From contig OX344750.2 in assembly GCA_947034885.2 (NCBI GenBank), positions 16,362,053 to 16,426,052 on the forward strand: a stretch of DNA of 64,000 nucleotides, read 5' to 3'. Below are positions 11,666 to 26,628 of the stretch, one piece after another; positions within the stretch are counted from its first letter, which is position 1, and each line of letters starts with the position of its first letter. The stretch comes from Thuidium tamariscinum (taxonomy: Eukaryota; Streptophyta; Bryopsida; Hypnales; Thuidiaceae). The notes beneath the pieces are model-generated. The model made no database searches. It saw nothing but the letters and a program-made list of their open reading frames with translations, and was not told the DNA's origin. A program made the position numbers and the translations under genes.

Positions 11666-11945
11666 CATTAGAGGATTTTTGAGGCCATTAGAAGACTGCA
11701 GGTTCTCGGATTGCGGGAACGTAGTTTCTACCACGTGAATAAAAATCCAACGTGGTCAAGTGAGTGCCACATCATTAATTTATTTATTTTTTGAAAAAAA
11801 ATTTGGGGCTTTTTTTCATATTTCAAGACCTAAAAATATTTATTTATTGGATAAATGTTAGCCTAATAGCGGCTAGCAGTTACGGGAACAGTTTCAGGGA
11901 ATGGCCCTGAAACGACCCTTTGGAGGCCTCAAATCCCCTCTAATG
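11666..11945 (-). mobile_element. MITE-like repeat with CATTAGAGG ends, copy 1
   Basis: Starts CATTAGAGGATTTTTGAGGCC and ends GGCCTCAAATCCCCTCTAATG, an imperfect terminal inverted repeat. Its whole length is an inverted copy of 26350-26628. Shared internal features include TTCCCGCAATCC and TTGAGGCC. No exact target duplication was seen. Confidence 0.7.
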
Positions 11946-14900
11946 GTTGAATTCAATTGCTGAATTTCTTTTAAAAATATGAAAAATGGTGAGAAGAAAT
12001 GAAATAAATAATTATTCTCAAATTTTTTTGTGGTTTGACATGGCCAACAATCGACCATACAGTAGTGCAAATTTTTTTTTAAACTTGAATTGTTTTTAAT
12101 ATTTTTTAGTTTTGGCCAATATTGTTCATTGGGGAATTTAATTTTTCACTCTTGAATTCATTTATTTAAAGGAAAGAGGTCTTCTAGAGGTCTTCTATTT
12201 CTTGCCTAATGTGCCATTTTGGAGAATGTTAAGGTTGGTAGCAACAATGGGATTCTAGAAATATGTACACCAAACTAAATACTTGCAATAAGGAAAGATG
12301 GCCTACTTCAAGAACAAATCTTCATAGTCCCCAAGTAGTCACCAAACTTCTCAACACTATTGTTTGAGTTAGCAACAAGTACAAGGTGTCTTATATCAAC
12401 AAGGCCAAGCTTGCTAGGATAAGAATGCTCCTAGATCATTTCACTTTCTTCAACGAGGTTGTTCAACATGGTGAAAACTTATGCAATAGTTGAGATGAAA
12501 ATTAGTAAATAGAAGTCTTTAGTGAGATATAAATTGTGCAATCTATTGCTAGATTTAGCCTTCATGTAAAATACACCTAAATGCATCTAAATAAGCAATT
12601 TAGTATAGTCTGTATTATAAAACTCTCTAATCTTTTATGGATCTTTTTGGAAGTTAAATGCATAAACTAGATCCCTTCCTTATGTATTTTTGGATCTCTG
12701 TATGAATGTATACATTTTCAAAGTTTTACAAAATATTGTGTCCAAAAGCAACCTTAGACTCTCATTAATAGAAGTAGTTTCGTAATAGCAATGGTTTTAG
12801 AATGGATCATAGTCAAGTGCACTAAAGGCTTCAATCAATTTGTATATATATATATATTTTTTAATTTTGTAATGAAGGTCATATGTGAGTATAAACAAAA
12901 GAAGTTTTTTCAGGGCACTAAGAAACTACTCAAGTCCCATTCTCCAATCTATGAACTAGTCACTAATGGTCAAATTTTAAAATAATTAAAATATATATTT
13001 TTAAATTAAAAAATCTTAAATTAAAAAAAATCAGATGAAAATAATAAAAATATTAATAAAACATTATTATCCAATGTGGCAATCTCTTGGCCACATCAGA
13101 TCATTTGTGGAATAGTTTTCAACAAGTTCCCACAGTTTGAGAACTTGCAATCACCCAATATAGCAAAAATAACTCTTATAGTATATAAGATCGTAAGCCA
13201 AGGACTCTATACTATAGACACTTGAGGAGGTCACTCTACTAAAAGTAGAAAACCATATGAATTAAACTATAGGGTGCATTTTATTCATTGGAGGAAAAAT
13301 TTATAAATGATTTGGATCTACATTAACATAAGTTTAATTTTGGAAACATCATTATATATAATATAGGGTATTAAAAAATGTCTTGATTTTAAATAAAGTA
13401 GCTATAAACTAGTATGAGAAATAATATGTTTTTATCCATTTAACACTTAGCATATTCTAGCTAGATGCACTAAATTTTAGGCACTTTAATTTCAATATTG
13501 ATACCAATAAAATAACATTGATTAAAGTAGATATTAACCTTACAATTGTATTCTTAATTGGAGTGAAAGTATTTTGTCAAAATTAAAAAATCATTCTATG
13601 GTGAAATTGAAGATCATAGAGTGTATTTAAACTAGATTAGATCAATTCTCCACTACAAACATTTTTTTATCAAGAATAATAGGCTTACAAACAATTAATT
13701 GTAAAGTTCATAAGTAAAAGTGACTTTTGAGTTAAATAGAATTTTGGTTTGATTTTCAAAACTAAAAGTATCGTAACAAGTAGAGAGATTATGCAATGTT
13801 GAATTTTTTCATATTAAGAATTGAGTCCCACACAATTGGTTTATAAGTGAGAATGATGTTTGAGTTAAATTTTAAAAAATAAAAGTAAAGTGATATGGCA
13901 ATGTCTAATGCCATCACCTCTTATTGCAACCTCTCAAATCAACAACCATCTCACATACCATTATTGTGTAGTTATGACTAAAAATGACTTTTCAATTATT
14001 AAAAAAAATTTATATGTTGAAAAGGGTCAAAACATTGATTAAGATTAGAACACCTACATTGCTAGAACATGAACAACAAAACACAATTTAAACAAGCAAA
14101 TGAAGACAATAAACTTTCAAATATAAAAAAATACAATGTAGTAAGTTAGTTGTATTTGTAAGTATTTGTTGTGTTTTCAATTATCTGTAGTAATTTTTTT
14201 TTCACAAGTACTTTGATAGTTGGGGAACTCTATGTTTGTTTGTTTTTTATGATGTTTACATTTTGGACACTAAAATGATCACAATGTGGTTGTTTGACTA
14301 CTAAAAGATTAATGCAACACATTGGTGAAATTAATCTCTAAATACCACCAAAGCCAACAAAAAATAGTCATCTAGTCAATGGATAGTTTAACCCCTATAA
14401 GTTTTTGACTATGTTTCCACCAAAATCACTACAAAACTGTGATTTCTAGTACAAGTGCAATTTTTTTGAAAAAAAACATTTTTTGATGTATTTAACCATA
14501 GGATCTTGTAGTTAGGTGGTTTGAAAAGATGTGGAAAAATTTTCAGAAACTTTCACCGTGTAGATTGTAAGATATTAACATTTGAACTAGCAAAATTTTT
14601 TTTTTATCCCGGCGAAAATCCGGGCACTTGCACTTCACAAGGTCACATTTGTATGAAAAAATATTCAAAATTATGGTTACTCTTTGAATTAATTTTACAA
14701 TTCAAGTTGGCTATTTGGTTAAAAAATTTCAAATCATTTGGAATTGTACAACAAATAGGAAAAAAATAAATAGGAAGTAGAAAGAAATAGAAAATGCTTG
14801 AAAATACACTAAATTGTGAACAATTTATTTTAAAAGTGAAAAATAACAATCCCAATCGTTAAAATATTTCAATAAACAATATTCACCCAATGTTTCAGTT

Positions 14901-14964
14901 TTTTTTCAAAAATATTAAAAATTGAATTAAATATAGAATTTCAAACTTTTTTGTAGAGTAGAAA
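11946..14964. other. AT-rich intergenic DNA without a gene
   Basis: Only short low-complexity reading frames. A TTAACCCC at 14398 has no convincing partner. Confidence 0.55.
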
Positions 14965-15350
14965 CTCTATAACCACCCACAAACTACCCCAAATTGAGAT
15001 TCCTTATTATTTTTGCCTCATTTATCAAAATGGAATGATTCAAAGCTTTCCACATAGATAAAAATCTAATAAACTTATTTCAAATTTTTATTTCTTAAAA
15101 AAATAATTCTTAAAGAAGTTTTTTTTGCTGCTTAGGTTGCCCACAATTCAAAGGAAACAACATGTCATGCCAATACTTTGAAACCATGTAGTCAAAAGTT
15201 ATGAAAATTGTTGGGCCTTAAAGCTACTCCTTGAACACATGTTCTAGAAAAATTTGAAAGAAAAAAAATAAAAATTCCAATCGTAGTGAGTTGCCCAAAA
15301 TTTCTATATTGCCAAAAAAGAAAAATTTAGGGCTTAAGGATTAACAATTA
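14965..15350 (+). repeat. dispersed repeat, direct copy of 2560-2945
   Basis: Same order of blocks as 2560-2945: GTTATGAAAATTGTTGGGCC, then CGTAGTGAGTTGCC, with single-base differences throughout. Non-coding. Confidence 0.6.
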
Positions 15351-16748
<1,398 letters not shown>

Positions 16749-16779
16749 AGTCATCATATACTTACAATATACACCCCAT

Positions 16780-16908
16780 CAGGGCTTTTTTTTTGGACCA
16801 GTATCCCCCTTGCTGGCTTCATTGCAGAGGCCAGATTTTGGAGGGACGAACCAGGAGAGGTCAGAATTCTGACAAACTAGCGAAATTTCGCCAGAAAAAA
16901 AAGCCCTG
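16780..16908. mobile_element. 129 bp hAT-type MITE with perfect 8 bp target duplication
   Basis: The direct duplication CACCCCAT occurs at 16772-16779 and 16909-16916. The terminal inverted repeats begin CAGGGCTTTTTTTT and, on the other strand, CAGGGCTTTTTTTTCTGG. CAGGG-type ends with an 8 bp duplication are diagnostic of hAT. A decayed relative lies at 29247-29371. Confidence 0.9.
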
Positions 16909-17114
16909 CACCCCATAGACAATTTTGCTTCTCTTATTGGTCCTCCTCTATATAAACTATCACATAAACATATTGTCTTACACATGCAAGAATAAAGAAC
17001 TAATCAATAATGGTTGATTTCCCTTTTAAGTGGAAACTTAGTATTGTTTCTAAAGCTTACTGCAAAAAAGATCTTGTGGGATTTTAATCCTTAAAGGACA
17101 CAATAGACCAAATT

Positions 17115-17310
17115 GGTCCAATGGATGACAAATAATTCTTATACATAAAACATAATCACAATTGTTCATCCTTGAAATTTTGTGCAAAAAGGAAGGTTAA
17201 GTATGTAAAGGAGGTCAATTTTGGTCCAATGGATGACAATAAAGTCTTACATATAAAACATAAGTGCAATTGTTCATCCTTGAAATGTTATGCAAAAGGG
17301 AGGTTAAGTA
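17115..17310 (+). repeat. tandem duplication, period 108 bp, two copies
   Basis: GGTCCAATGGATGACAA at 17115 recurs at 17223, and AATTGTTCATCCTTGAAAT is repeated in each unit. Non-coding. Confidence 0.85.
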
Positions 17311-17588
17311 AACACTTTGATCTCCAATGATTACTTTTAAATTGCTTTGAGAAGATGATTCCAATAGTTTCAAAAATGATGATTTCTTCAAAGACCAACA
17401 CATCCTTCCTAGCTGAAGGATTAGAAGTGGATCTACAGGCATAAGTAGGTACTCTATGCTCTTAACTTTTAAAATTCACCAATTACTACCTGAGTGCTAA
17501 AAAATTCATAAACTTTGCCAGGATTTATGCAGAGATCATAAAACAAACTCATAAATAATAAATTGCGATTTGACCTTCCGAGACAGTA

Positions 17589-17901
17589 AGGAAGGGGGCT
17601 CCAAAACCGCTCATCTCTTGAAATGTATATTTCTGGTACATGGTGCTTTTTGATCTTTACAGTAATGTACAAACAGTGAACATTTGAAGGGGTGGACGGT
17701 TTTGGAGCCCTATGCCATATGGACTTTAGAAATTCATAACTAATTCTACATAGCTCCAAAAAATATGAAACGACTTGGGTTAGATGCCTATTCAAGCTGT
17801 CTTTCTAGAAAAGTTCATTGAAAAACATTTAAAAATGTTTCACCTGCCCAAAATTCTCTTGCAGCCCTTAGATGGTTGGTACGTATATGGACCTCTTTCC
17901 T
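17589..17901 (-). mobile_element. TA-flanked MITE, AGGTRRRAGG family, copy 3 (diverged ends)
   Basis: Left end AGGAAGGGGGCTCC; right end on the minus strand AGGAAAGAGGTCCATATACG, with TA on both sides. It contains ATATGAAACGACTTGGGTTA in the inverted orientation. Confidence 0.65.
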
Positions 17902-17971
17902 TACACCAGAAAAGGTCTCGATTTTGGTGCTGCACTGTTGTTTAGTTACTTACGCTAACTTAGTACAAATA

Positions 17972-18236
17972 AGGTAGAAGGCTCTTAAGTGGAGCCTTCA
18001 GCAGTGTACTGACAGTGTACATTGTAGCTAGGGCACCATTTTACAGCCCTATGCCCTTTCAACTTCAAAATTTGATAACTAATTCAAAAAAGCTCAAAAA
18101 AATATGAAACCACTTGGGTTAGATGTCAATTTTACTTGTTTTTCAAGGAAAATTTACTGAAAAGTATTTCTAGAGGTTTTACCTTCCGGAAATTCTGTTT
18201 CAGCCCTTAGATGGTCCATTATAGAATCTCTTACCT
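17972..18236 (-). mobile_element. TA-flanked MITE, AGGTRRRAGG family, copy 4
   Basis: Left end AGGTAGAAGGCTCTTAAGTG; right end on the minus strand AGGTAAGAGATTCTATAATG, TA on both sides. It holds the inverted internal block with CCACTTGGGTTAGATG. Confidence 0.7.
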
Positions 18237-20410
18237 TACTCAAAGCTTCTTCCACCTTCACAAATCACAATATAGCCAACTTTTATAACACAGCCTACCG
18301 TAACTGACAGTCAGTACTGTAAGCTTACTCTGACTTATCCAACTAGTGCGTGCGACTGATTTACCAAATCACACTGTTGTTCAAGTGGTGCAGGCAGAAG
18401 TACAGGGACTAAATCCAAAGGAGACACGGTTTCGTCCTCAGTATCCATCCTGAGGGTTGTGGCCATGGTAGAAACATGTTCAAAAACATCATAGCTTTTG
18501 AAGCCTTATAGATCTAAATGTCACAAAGCTATACAAATCTCAACCGTACAATCAAGTAGTAGACATGTTGTAGATGATATGTACAAAATTTGGAGTCATT
18601 TGACCACATAGATTGCAAGATTATAATGTTTTAGTGCTGAAAATGGATGCTGAAATTTTCCCAAAAACACATTTGGAGGTGAAGTTTGATTTCTAATCCT
18701 ACTCAAAAGAAAAAACTTTATACTACAAAGTGATTCAAAAGTAGTATACGAACATGTTGGTGGAAAAAAAATTCTCTCAATTAACTTATTGTGTTTACAA
18801 AATAGCTTTGAAATGCCAAAAATTATCAAGAAAAACTACAAAAACTACATCTACGGCTGAACCTCCATTTACTAGAACGCTTCTCAATCTTCTTGGATTG
18901 ACATGAAACTTTAGCCACACAAACTACACTAGTACGCACAACTTTTCCAACAAGTTTGATTAAAAATGGACTTTGTATGAAGAAGAAACAAGCCATCAAA
19001 GTTTACTATATTCCAAAAATGACAAGGTTTTGAAGTTTGAATTGCTTCCAAACATTCAAAACATCTTGGATTGACACAAAAATTTTACCACACGAACTAG
19101 TCTTCAAGGGAAACAAAACCCGAAGCCCCCGAAGTTGCAGCCCTAAAATGCAATTTCTGAACTCAAATTGAACCTGCGAACTCTGATTGACTGCGAAAAT
19201 ATCATCACGTTTTGAAACGATCTGAAAATTGTATCACACAAACTAGAAGACAACGCGCAACTTTCCCAACAAGTTTTGTAGAATTCGGACATTAGATGCG
19301 AAAGTTATAGCAGTTTGAATTTGACTGAAAACTTTGAAAGGCGCTATTTGCACCCCTTGGGCGTCTAGGGGTTAAGCAGAATTTTGAAATCCTGAACATT
19401 GTGCATCTGTAGTATGGCAAGCTGTTGAATTCCGCCTGCATAGTCAAGATGATCTGGCTTCAACAAGCTCATTGGAGAGGTGAAAGCTTCTTCAAAATTG
19501 GGAAAATTGCCGGCAATGGGGGAAGTCTGCACTCAGGTCTGGTCCATGAATTCAATTTCAATTCCGATGACATATCAAAGAGGTGTGCTTTCCAAACTTG
19601 GATAGTTCACCTAAAATAAGTTCATCTTGGCCCAGGAATCAATGTCTAGATCTGGACAAAAATAAGGCACAAAGCTTAGAGAGAAATAACACTAACACAG
19701 AAATTGAAAGACAGAAATTGTTCAGGAAAATAGGAAGTAACTAGGTTCCGGGTAACTCCTCTAAGATCAGCTGAAGGCTTTGAGTTGAGAACCACCAGGA
19801 TTGCCTGTCAAGAAGATTCGACGGCAGTCAACGAGGTATCTCCAAAAGCTTACATGATACAATTCTACTGAAATGCAGAAAATTCATGAAGCGCAAATCT
19901 ACACCCTAAAACTTTCAAAAGCCAGATAGCCTAGGTGTTCATTGAGACACCAAAAGAAACGATTCAACTAGCAAACAGACCGACAATGTTAAATCATATC
20001 TAAAGTCAGCTCCAACATACCAAAAATACATTTGTAACCTCAATATAGAAAACTTGAAACATTTTTGGTTCCTCACAGAAAGAAAAGGCTCTACACTGAA
20101 AAACACAATTGCCACCAACAAACCTGGAGCTCGTCGTACTCTCCAGATTCCTCATCCCCTTAACCTACATTTCAGTCCATAAACCAATCTGATTGGCAAG
20201 AAAAAATTTTAAAGCAGAAAACCACAACCATCAAAGTAGCTATGCGAAACTAGTGTTTGATGACAGACATCAGTGCTTTTCTTTTTGGCCCCAACTCTGG
20301 TGGACACAGCAAAGTACTCAGAACCCCGTACATGCTGTGTAGGAGTGGGTACATTGGCAATCCTCCAAGCCAGTCAAAATCGAGTCACCAGAACAATTGG
20401 TCACGTTGAA
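18237..20410. other. intergenic stretch and probable 3' flank of the CC1-like gene
   Basis: From 18490 to 19380 degenerate internal repetition is seen (ACAAACTAxxx and AACTTTxCCAACAAGTTT recur). The stretch is followed by CTAGGGGTTAA at 19365-19375, a possible TTAA-element end without an identified partner. From 19400 to 20410 no exon is supported; part may be the 3' UTR of the minus-strand gene. Confidence 0.45.
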
Positions 20411-23400
20411 TCATCTGCTTTCTGGAAACTTTGTTTGGTATGCGACCGCACTCTGCAAAGATATAATCTAAATTAGAACCCATGATAAAATGAAGTCAGA
20501 GGCAGTTAAGAAAATCATTGTGTGGAAATGTATCCATAAGCAAACTCACCATATAAGTGGCTGTGATCATTTTCCCAGCAAACCATCGCCCATGTAAAGC
20601 CCGTTGAGCAGCCATGGCAGCAGTTACGGAATCAAAGCAGAGATAGACATGACCAGCGCTGTTTCTGCACAAAAGAACCAAGGAAATTAGATACGGCCCC
20701 AACTCCAAAATCCATGTAAAATACTGATGTAATGTCTTATGAAGGTAAGGTAACTAGCATCTCAGTCGGAGTATCAACATTCCAAAACCGAATAAGACAT
20801 CGCAACTATTTACAATCGAGTTGTCAACATCCCTCACAAGATAAAATTCTAAAAACCAAACTCTCGACTCGAGATAACTTAAACTGGAATGCAGACCCTC
20901 AATAAATGGAGCCTTCTAAGTACAGAATTTGTGAAGCAGTGTGAATAATAATGAATACATGAGCAGTGGAATATGTTCAAGAATTCTTGGAATATGACAG
21001 AGCAGCAGAGAAAAGACATATACATTCCAGCGTACTTACTTGTCAACGAAGATATGCTTTACGGCACCAAACTTCGAGCATTCCTCTTGCACATCCTCCT
21101 TGATATCGAGGTCAAAGTCCTGATCAGACTGCCCAATTCGTGTCCCACCAAACAAAGGAAAAAATATTAGCATAATCGTATAAGACCTACCAAACCATCT
21201 ACTTTGCATACATTCTTGACGAACACAAAGTACCATAATCAAGAGGTCATGTCTAAAGCGAAGCACCTTGAAAAACTTAATAAGCTAAACAAATTGCACC
21301 ACAGAGGACATGAAACATAAAAGGGAAGAACTAACCTCGCTAGTAGGGTCGAACATGTTCTTTAGAAGTAAATATTCACTAGGCTGCCCAATTGCGTCAA
21401 CTGCACCAGTTACAGGAGGAACCACAAGACCAGGAGATCCAAGAGCAGCAGCCCCCAATCCGGCGGTTGCACCCGCTACAAGCATTGGATTCTGGACAAA
21501 AAAAGGCGGCCTTACTAAAGGAGTAACAGCAGGGGGTACAGCTGTTCCAAGAAGGCCAAGTGCTGGGGCTGAGGTAGCAGGCAAAGGAGCAGGGGCATTG
21601 CTGACGGCACAAAAGTCTCAATGTTAGTGAAACGTGTTTGAATTTCAATACAAATACAAATAACCAGGAACGACAATCAAGTCACCGGGATGTTCAACAC
21701 CTTCGGTCATTCGCAAATCAGGTTTTGAAGATACAGATAGGGGCCAGTAAGAATACCTAGTGCCACTTCCACTCCGATCCAGTTTCTGCATGAGGAGGGC
21801 TCTGGAACGCGCATTCAAAGACTGAAAACATGGCAAGCAAGAAACGATTATTAGTCAGATGGTTTTCACAACCATAGATGTTGGCTATCGCAAGTCAGTA
21901 CCTAGAATAACGTAATAATAAAGCACGAGGTTGAAGTTCAGTATCAAGTACTCACCAGGCCTCCGCCTTCATCATCGTCAAGTTCCCCAGGATGAACGCC
22001 CATGTCTTCCATGCCAATTTGGTCAGAGACTGCAGACACCTGGAAGGAAAATAACTTGACAGTCAAATAGGATATGATAATTGAACAGTCAAGAAACAGA
22101 ATATTCCAACCTACCCGTTTGTCCAACACAGAGAAGGCAAAGATCAAGTCGTTCCCGGGAAGTAGACTGGACCTTAATTGGACGTCCTGCAAGCTCCAGA
22201 CCATTCAGACTTTGTTGCGCAGCACGGGCATCTTCCAGTCTAGCATACTGCATTAAGTTGCAACAAGCATATACTGAGTGATATGAACGACTTCACTGTT
22301 TCATACGATTCGATGAACTACACCAAAAAGAAACCAAGACAAATGAAACCCAGTTTTCAAAAACATACCCTAACCTGGCATGAGGAATCGCAGAACCACA
22401 TAATACTGCAATGACTGGTGTGCAATAGAACACGTGACAAAAAATTCTTACCTGCACGAATCCAAAGCCTTTGCTTTGTCCGGTTTCGAGATCAGAAGGT
22501 AGTTGCACTAGCTCAACGGGTCCAAAAGGCTCAAAAACCTGTTACAAATCACACAAAATCCACGTAAAGTGAAAAGATCAGAAATTTAATACTACCATAG
22601 ACGTCACATATGGTAACCATTTTTTTTACTGTGACCAGCTCTTTGAACTTAGTCAAATAGGAAATATTAACGTGAGGATGTCCACGACCAAAATAAAGTA
22701 AGAAAAGTCAAATCAAAGTACTCAAAGCACAATCCACACGCAATCACTGGCATCAACCTTACAGACACAACCCACTGATCTAGACACAAGAACCCTACGC
22801 CAGCAATGCAAGGAATAAGTGATTGAAAAAATATTACCTGGCGTAGCTGATCCTCTGTCATGTTGAAATGAAGATTCCCAACATAAAGACGGCGGGCACC
22901 TCCTGAGTATGGACCAATAAAGCCACCAGCAACTCCTGGAACGGCAGTTGTGGACTGTACGAGATTCTTCTCAGCTTCAGAAGGTTTTACCATGACCGGT
23001 TGATTCAATAGCAGCTGACCTGACAAAGCTATAGCCATCGGGACTGACATGGCATCATAGAACTCAATATACCTGAAATAGGCATCACCATGCGGTAAGT
23101 TCGGCGATACTGATTATCGACTATCATCTAGAGGAATAACATCTCATGGAGAAATATGACATTCATCAAAGTTGCAGCATGAAAATCAGTGACGAAAAAA
23201 GTTAAGAGAACAGCTTACCCAACTCCTTTGGAACGCCTCGAATTCCGGTCCATGATTAGCCGGACATCCCGCACCTAACAAACATGAGCCGTTAGTAAAA
23301 ACCTTTGCAGAATCTGTTACTCTGGAAAGTGAAAAGGAGTACCAGTAGAAAAGGATCCAAACCATGGGACTTTGACAGTACACTGACATCCTCATGGATC

Positions 23401-25939
23401 ACAACCCCTCACACCTGAGGAGGGGCCCCAAAGAAGCTACTTACGCAAGTAAATCAGTTTAGCGCTCACCACAAGCTCCGGTCCAGAATCACAAAGAAGG
23501 CCACAAGTCTGACCTCATTGCAAGCAAACTCAGGTATGTGCACTGCAAAGAAGCAGAGGGTTTGATTCATACTCATTGTGCAATCAATGAACTCTCTGTT
23601 TTCCACAGAAGATTACAGAGTAAGAAAGCAACAACATCCTAGTGAACCTTCGATTTTTCTCTCCATACAAACCCAGATCAGAGTTTGTGACTTTGGGTAT
23701 GAAATGAGACATCCATTGCTAAGCAGACACGCACTAGCAAAGACACCACGAGTATTATCACTGTACGTGTAGCTGATGAACGTTGAGAGAGTGAGCCTTT
23801 GTTTTACCCCCTCACCGCAGCGCTTTACAAAACCAAAGTTCCGTAGCTCTGCTCTTACAAAAAGACAACTAGACCAACTGGTATGACAAAGGTCAGGCCT
23901 CACCTTTCCAGCCCGAGAGAAAAAATCGTAAACATCTCGCTCATCCGCTTTCAAAGAAATCTGCATCATAAACACAATGAAATCCCAATTAATTGATTAT
24001 CAGGGAAAACAGCTGAGTATCACTACATTCATAATTGACCCCATACGGATGTACAGCCCGTCTACGAATGAAACTTTCGGACACTGTTAGAAGTAGTCGC
24101 CAATTACAGCAACTGCTGGAACCCAAGGGAAGCCAGGAGAGTTACAATGTAACAACTCAGGCCAGTATGAGGGGTCAGGTTTTGCTTCCATGTAACTGCC
24201 CAGTTAGCACCTTCAGGTAGCAATAGAGGTTCCTGTAAGCTCTGAAGCAGTCACAACAGGAAGTGGGAGCTTACACTGCCTGAAGCAGAGATAAGATTAT
24301 TTGACCAATCGAATAAACCTGCATGACCAGATCCCCCTCGGTCTCATTGCTGTACCCCTAAAAAATAATCTCCTGGGTGCAAGGACTCCTTAAGTTCAAC
24401 TCAATGTGACCACTGGCGCAAATTATTCCCAGGGTCACAAAGATCGAGTCCTGCATTTACATGTGGGGATAATCCACTACCATCAGTTTCAGGGTAACCT
24501 GCCGGACTTAAACAGAAGAAACGAGGACCTACTTCTTTGAACATTTAAGACTTCACATCGTCCCCTTCCATTTCAGGGTACTAACTTTGGGGCTCGTTTA
24601 TGGAGGGTACTAAGAAGAAGACCAACACATTTGTAGTAATTCACCATTGTCACTGCCATATATCTATGCAAGAAGCAGGCTGCTCATTCACACAGAAATT
24701 TACCCACAATAAGAGGCGAGTGACCGACATATCGATGTGGATATAGCAACCTCTAGCTTTGATAACGGTTAAAAATAACTCGGTTACAGCCTGGAAATCA
24801 TTTACTTGACATTGTGATGATTGAATGAACCTCAACAACTCAGATACTTTTAATTATGGGAAGTGCAGAGCGGAACACATATAAAATTAGGGGAAAAAGG
24901 TAGTTCGTCATTCACCTGATACGCAAAAACTGTCCTCTGATCCCGTTCAGGATCAGCCTCAGGTTCATTGGCCACCTGCTCCTCCTTACGCTCCTTGAGC
25001 TCTCGAGACCGTCTCCTGTGAAGCCCACAAACCAAAACTACTGTCAGACAAGCTAGCTCATTCAGACGTTCAGGGAAATGAATCATGGACATTGCCGAGT
25101 CCGCAACGCTAAAGCGTTCCCAAACAATCGAGAGAAGCCAAAATTGCCGAGGCATTCGTTCAAACCTAAAAACTATTAGCTGATACATTTGAAGAGCTCA
25201 TAATACGTAAGCAAGAAAGCATGGCTATTCCATTTCAGTACAAGGTCCAGATACTCTTCATAAACGAGCTGCAAGTGCCAAAACAATACCGGTGCTCTCG
25301 CTCTCGCTCTTTTTCCCGTTCTCTTTCTTTCTCTCGTTCCTTCTCCCTCTCCTTTTCCCTCTCCCGCTCCTTCTCGCGCTCCCGCTCGCGGTCCTTATCC
25401 CTGCTGCGATGCCGATCCCGCGACCTGTCCCTCTCCTTCTCCTTTTCCTTATCTCGCTCGCGCTCCTTCTCCCTCGACCGCGGCTTCTCGCTGCTCTTCT
25501 TCACACTCCCTTCCCTCCCTTCCCGCTGTCTGGACGCCTCCTTCTCCACCTCCCCTCCTTTCTCTCTCCCCTTGTCCGACCTGCTACTCCTACTTCCCCG
25601 CTCCTTCTCCTTCTCCTGGCCCCTGTCATCTCCATGATCCCCCCGCACACTCCTGGAAGAACGATCCCGCTCTTTCTCCCCTCCCCCGCGCTCCTTCTCC
25701 CTCTCGTCGTCCTCCGCGCGCGTGCGCTTGCTGCGGTGGTCGTGGACGTCACTGGTGTCGCCGCTGCGGCGCTTGTAACTGGAGTTGCGTCGGCTGTCGC
25801 GATCGTTCCCGTTGTGGTTGTTGTTGCCTACTTCGCTTGTTCCATGGCTGCTGCTGTTGTTGTTGTTGTTGCCCGCTTTCGTAGCGGTGTCGTTCGCTTC
25901 AGTCATCTTCTCCAGATACTCGTACTCGTCGAACTCCAT
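20411..25939 (-). CDS. CC1-like splicing factor, RBM39/CAPER homologue (RS domain, two RRMs, UHM)
   Basis: Nuclear U2AF-related factor expected to act in 3' splice-site recognition. Thirteen exons: 25290-25939, 24916-25015, 23904-23960, 23219-23274, 22838-23072, 22452-22538, 22173-22247, 21956-22039, 21757-21821, 21336-21600, 21040-21128, 20550-20664, 20411-20452. They total 1920 nt (639 aa), all in phase, ending TGA. The start MEFDEYEYLEKM matches plant CC1-like proteins. Residues 1-240 are an RE/RD/RS-rich arm. RRM1 (about 244-326) includes ERDQRTVFAYQ and SRRSKGVGYIEF. RRM2 (about 349-425) has RRLYVGNLHF and SKGFGFVQYA. A hydrophobic Ala/Pro/Gly-rich linker follows. The C-terminal UHM (about 563-639) carries GRWF, matching the Arg-X-Phe motif that binds ULM tryptophans. 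The donor of exon 7 (GTCCAG) is weak. Telo-box at 26033. Confidence 0.95.
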
Positions 25940-26032
25940 GATGGCGGCGACGGAAGAAGAAAAATTAGGCGCTCCGCCGTGCAACCGCAAGGCCGGGCGA
26001 CACCGAGATGAGACACACCACTGGCTGCTACC

Positions 26033-26040
26033 AAACCCTA
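26033..26040. promoter_or_regulatory. telo-box AAACCCTA at the 5' end of the CC1-like gene
   Basis: 94 bp upstream of the start codon. The same motif stands at a comparable place in the SR gene. Confidence 0.5.
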
Positions 26041-26349
26041 GAAGACGGGAGGGACAGACGGGCGGGGGGAAAGGGTAAGGGAAAGGGAAAAGGGGGCGGG
26101 AGAGAACGCAACGGAAGTCTGCGAGAAGCCAAGACTTGCGAAACGAAGCCCCATCTCCACTCAGCCCTTTTTTTTTTTTCTTGCACCATTTCAATTTTTA
26201 TTTTTTTTAAATGACTATTTTTCGCTAAATGAAAGTAATTTTTTTCGCCAAAATATTCTCATTTCTATTCAAAATGTGAACAAAATTGTCAAATTTAGAT
26301 AAAAGAGTGCATGATAAGGTCTTTGCGGGTCTAGAAGATGGTCTTTCCA

Positions 26350-26628
26350 TTCAATAGAGGGGATTTGAAGCCTCTAAAGGGTTGTTTCGAGGTTGTTCCC
26401 CAAAACTGTTCTTGTAATTACTGGCCGTCGTCAAGTCAACATTTACCCAAAAAAAAATTGGGTCTTAAAATATGAAAAAAAGCTCAAATTTTTATTTTTA
26501 TTTTTTCAAATTTTTTTAATGACATGGCACTCTCTCAACCATTTAGGATTCCTATTCACTCGGCAGAAACTGCATTCCCGCAATCCAAGAACCCAAAGCC
26601 TTTCAATGGCCTCAAAAAACCCCTAATG
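26350..26628 (+). mobile_element. MITE-like repeat with CATTAGAGG ends, copy 2
   Basis: Starts CAATAGAGGGGATTTGAAGCC and ends CCTCAAAAAACCCCTAATG. It is an inverted copy of 11666-11945 with the same block order. Confidence 0.7.

Noticed and set aside
20130..20180. Acidic minus-strand mini-frame (DEESGEYDELQ) as a last exon of the CC1-like gene
   Set aside because: It does not join in frame after ATYM. The exon at 20411-20452 (SAVAYQTKFPESR) joins correctly and matches the family end.
25221..26011. Long plus-strand frames of 138, 239 and 97 codons opposite the CC1-like first exon
   Set aside because: They are antisense shadows of the RE/RS-rich coding repeat, with Leu/Ser/Pro low complexity and no homology.
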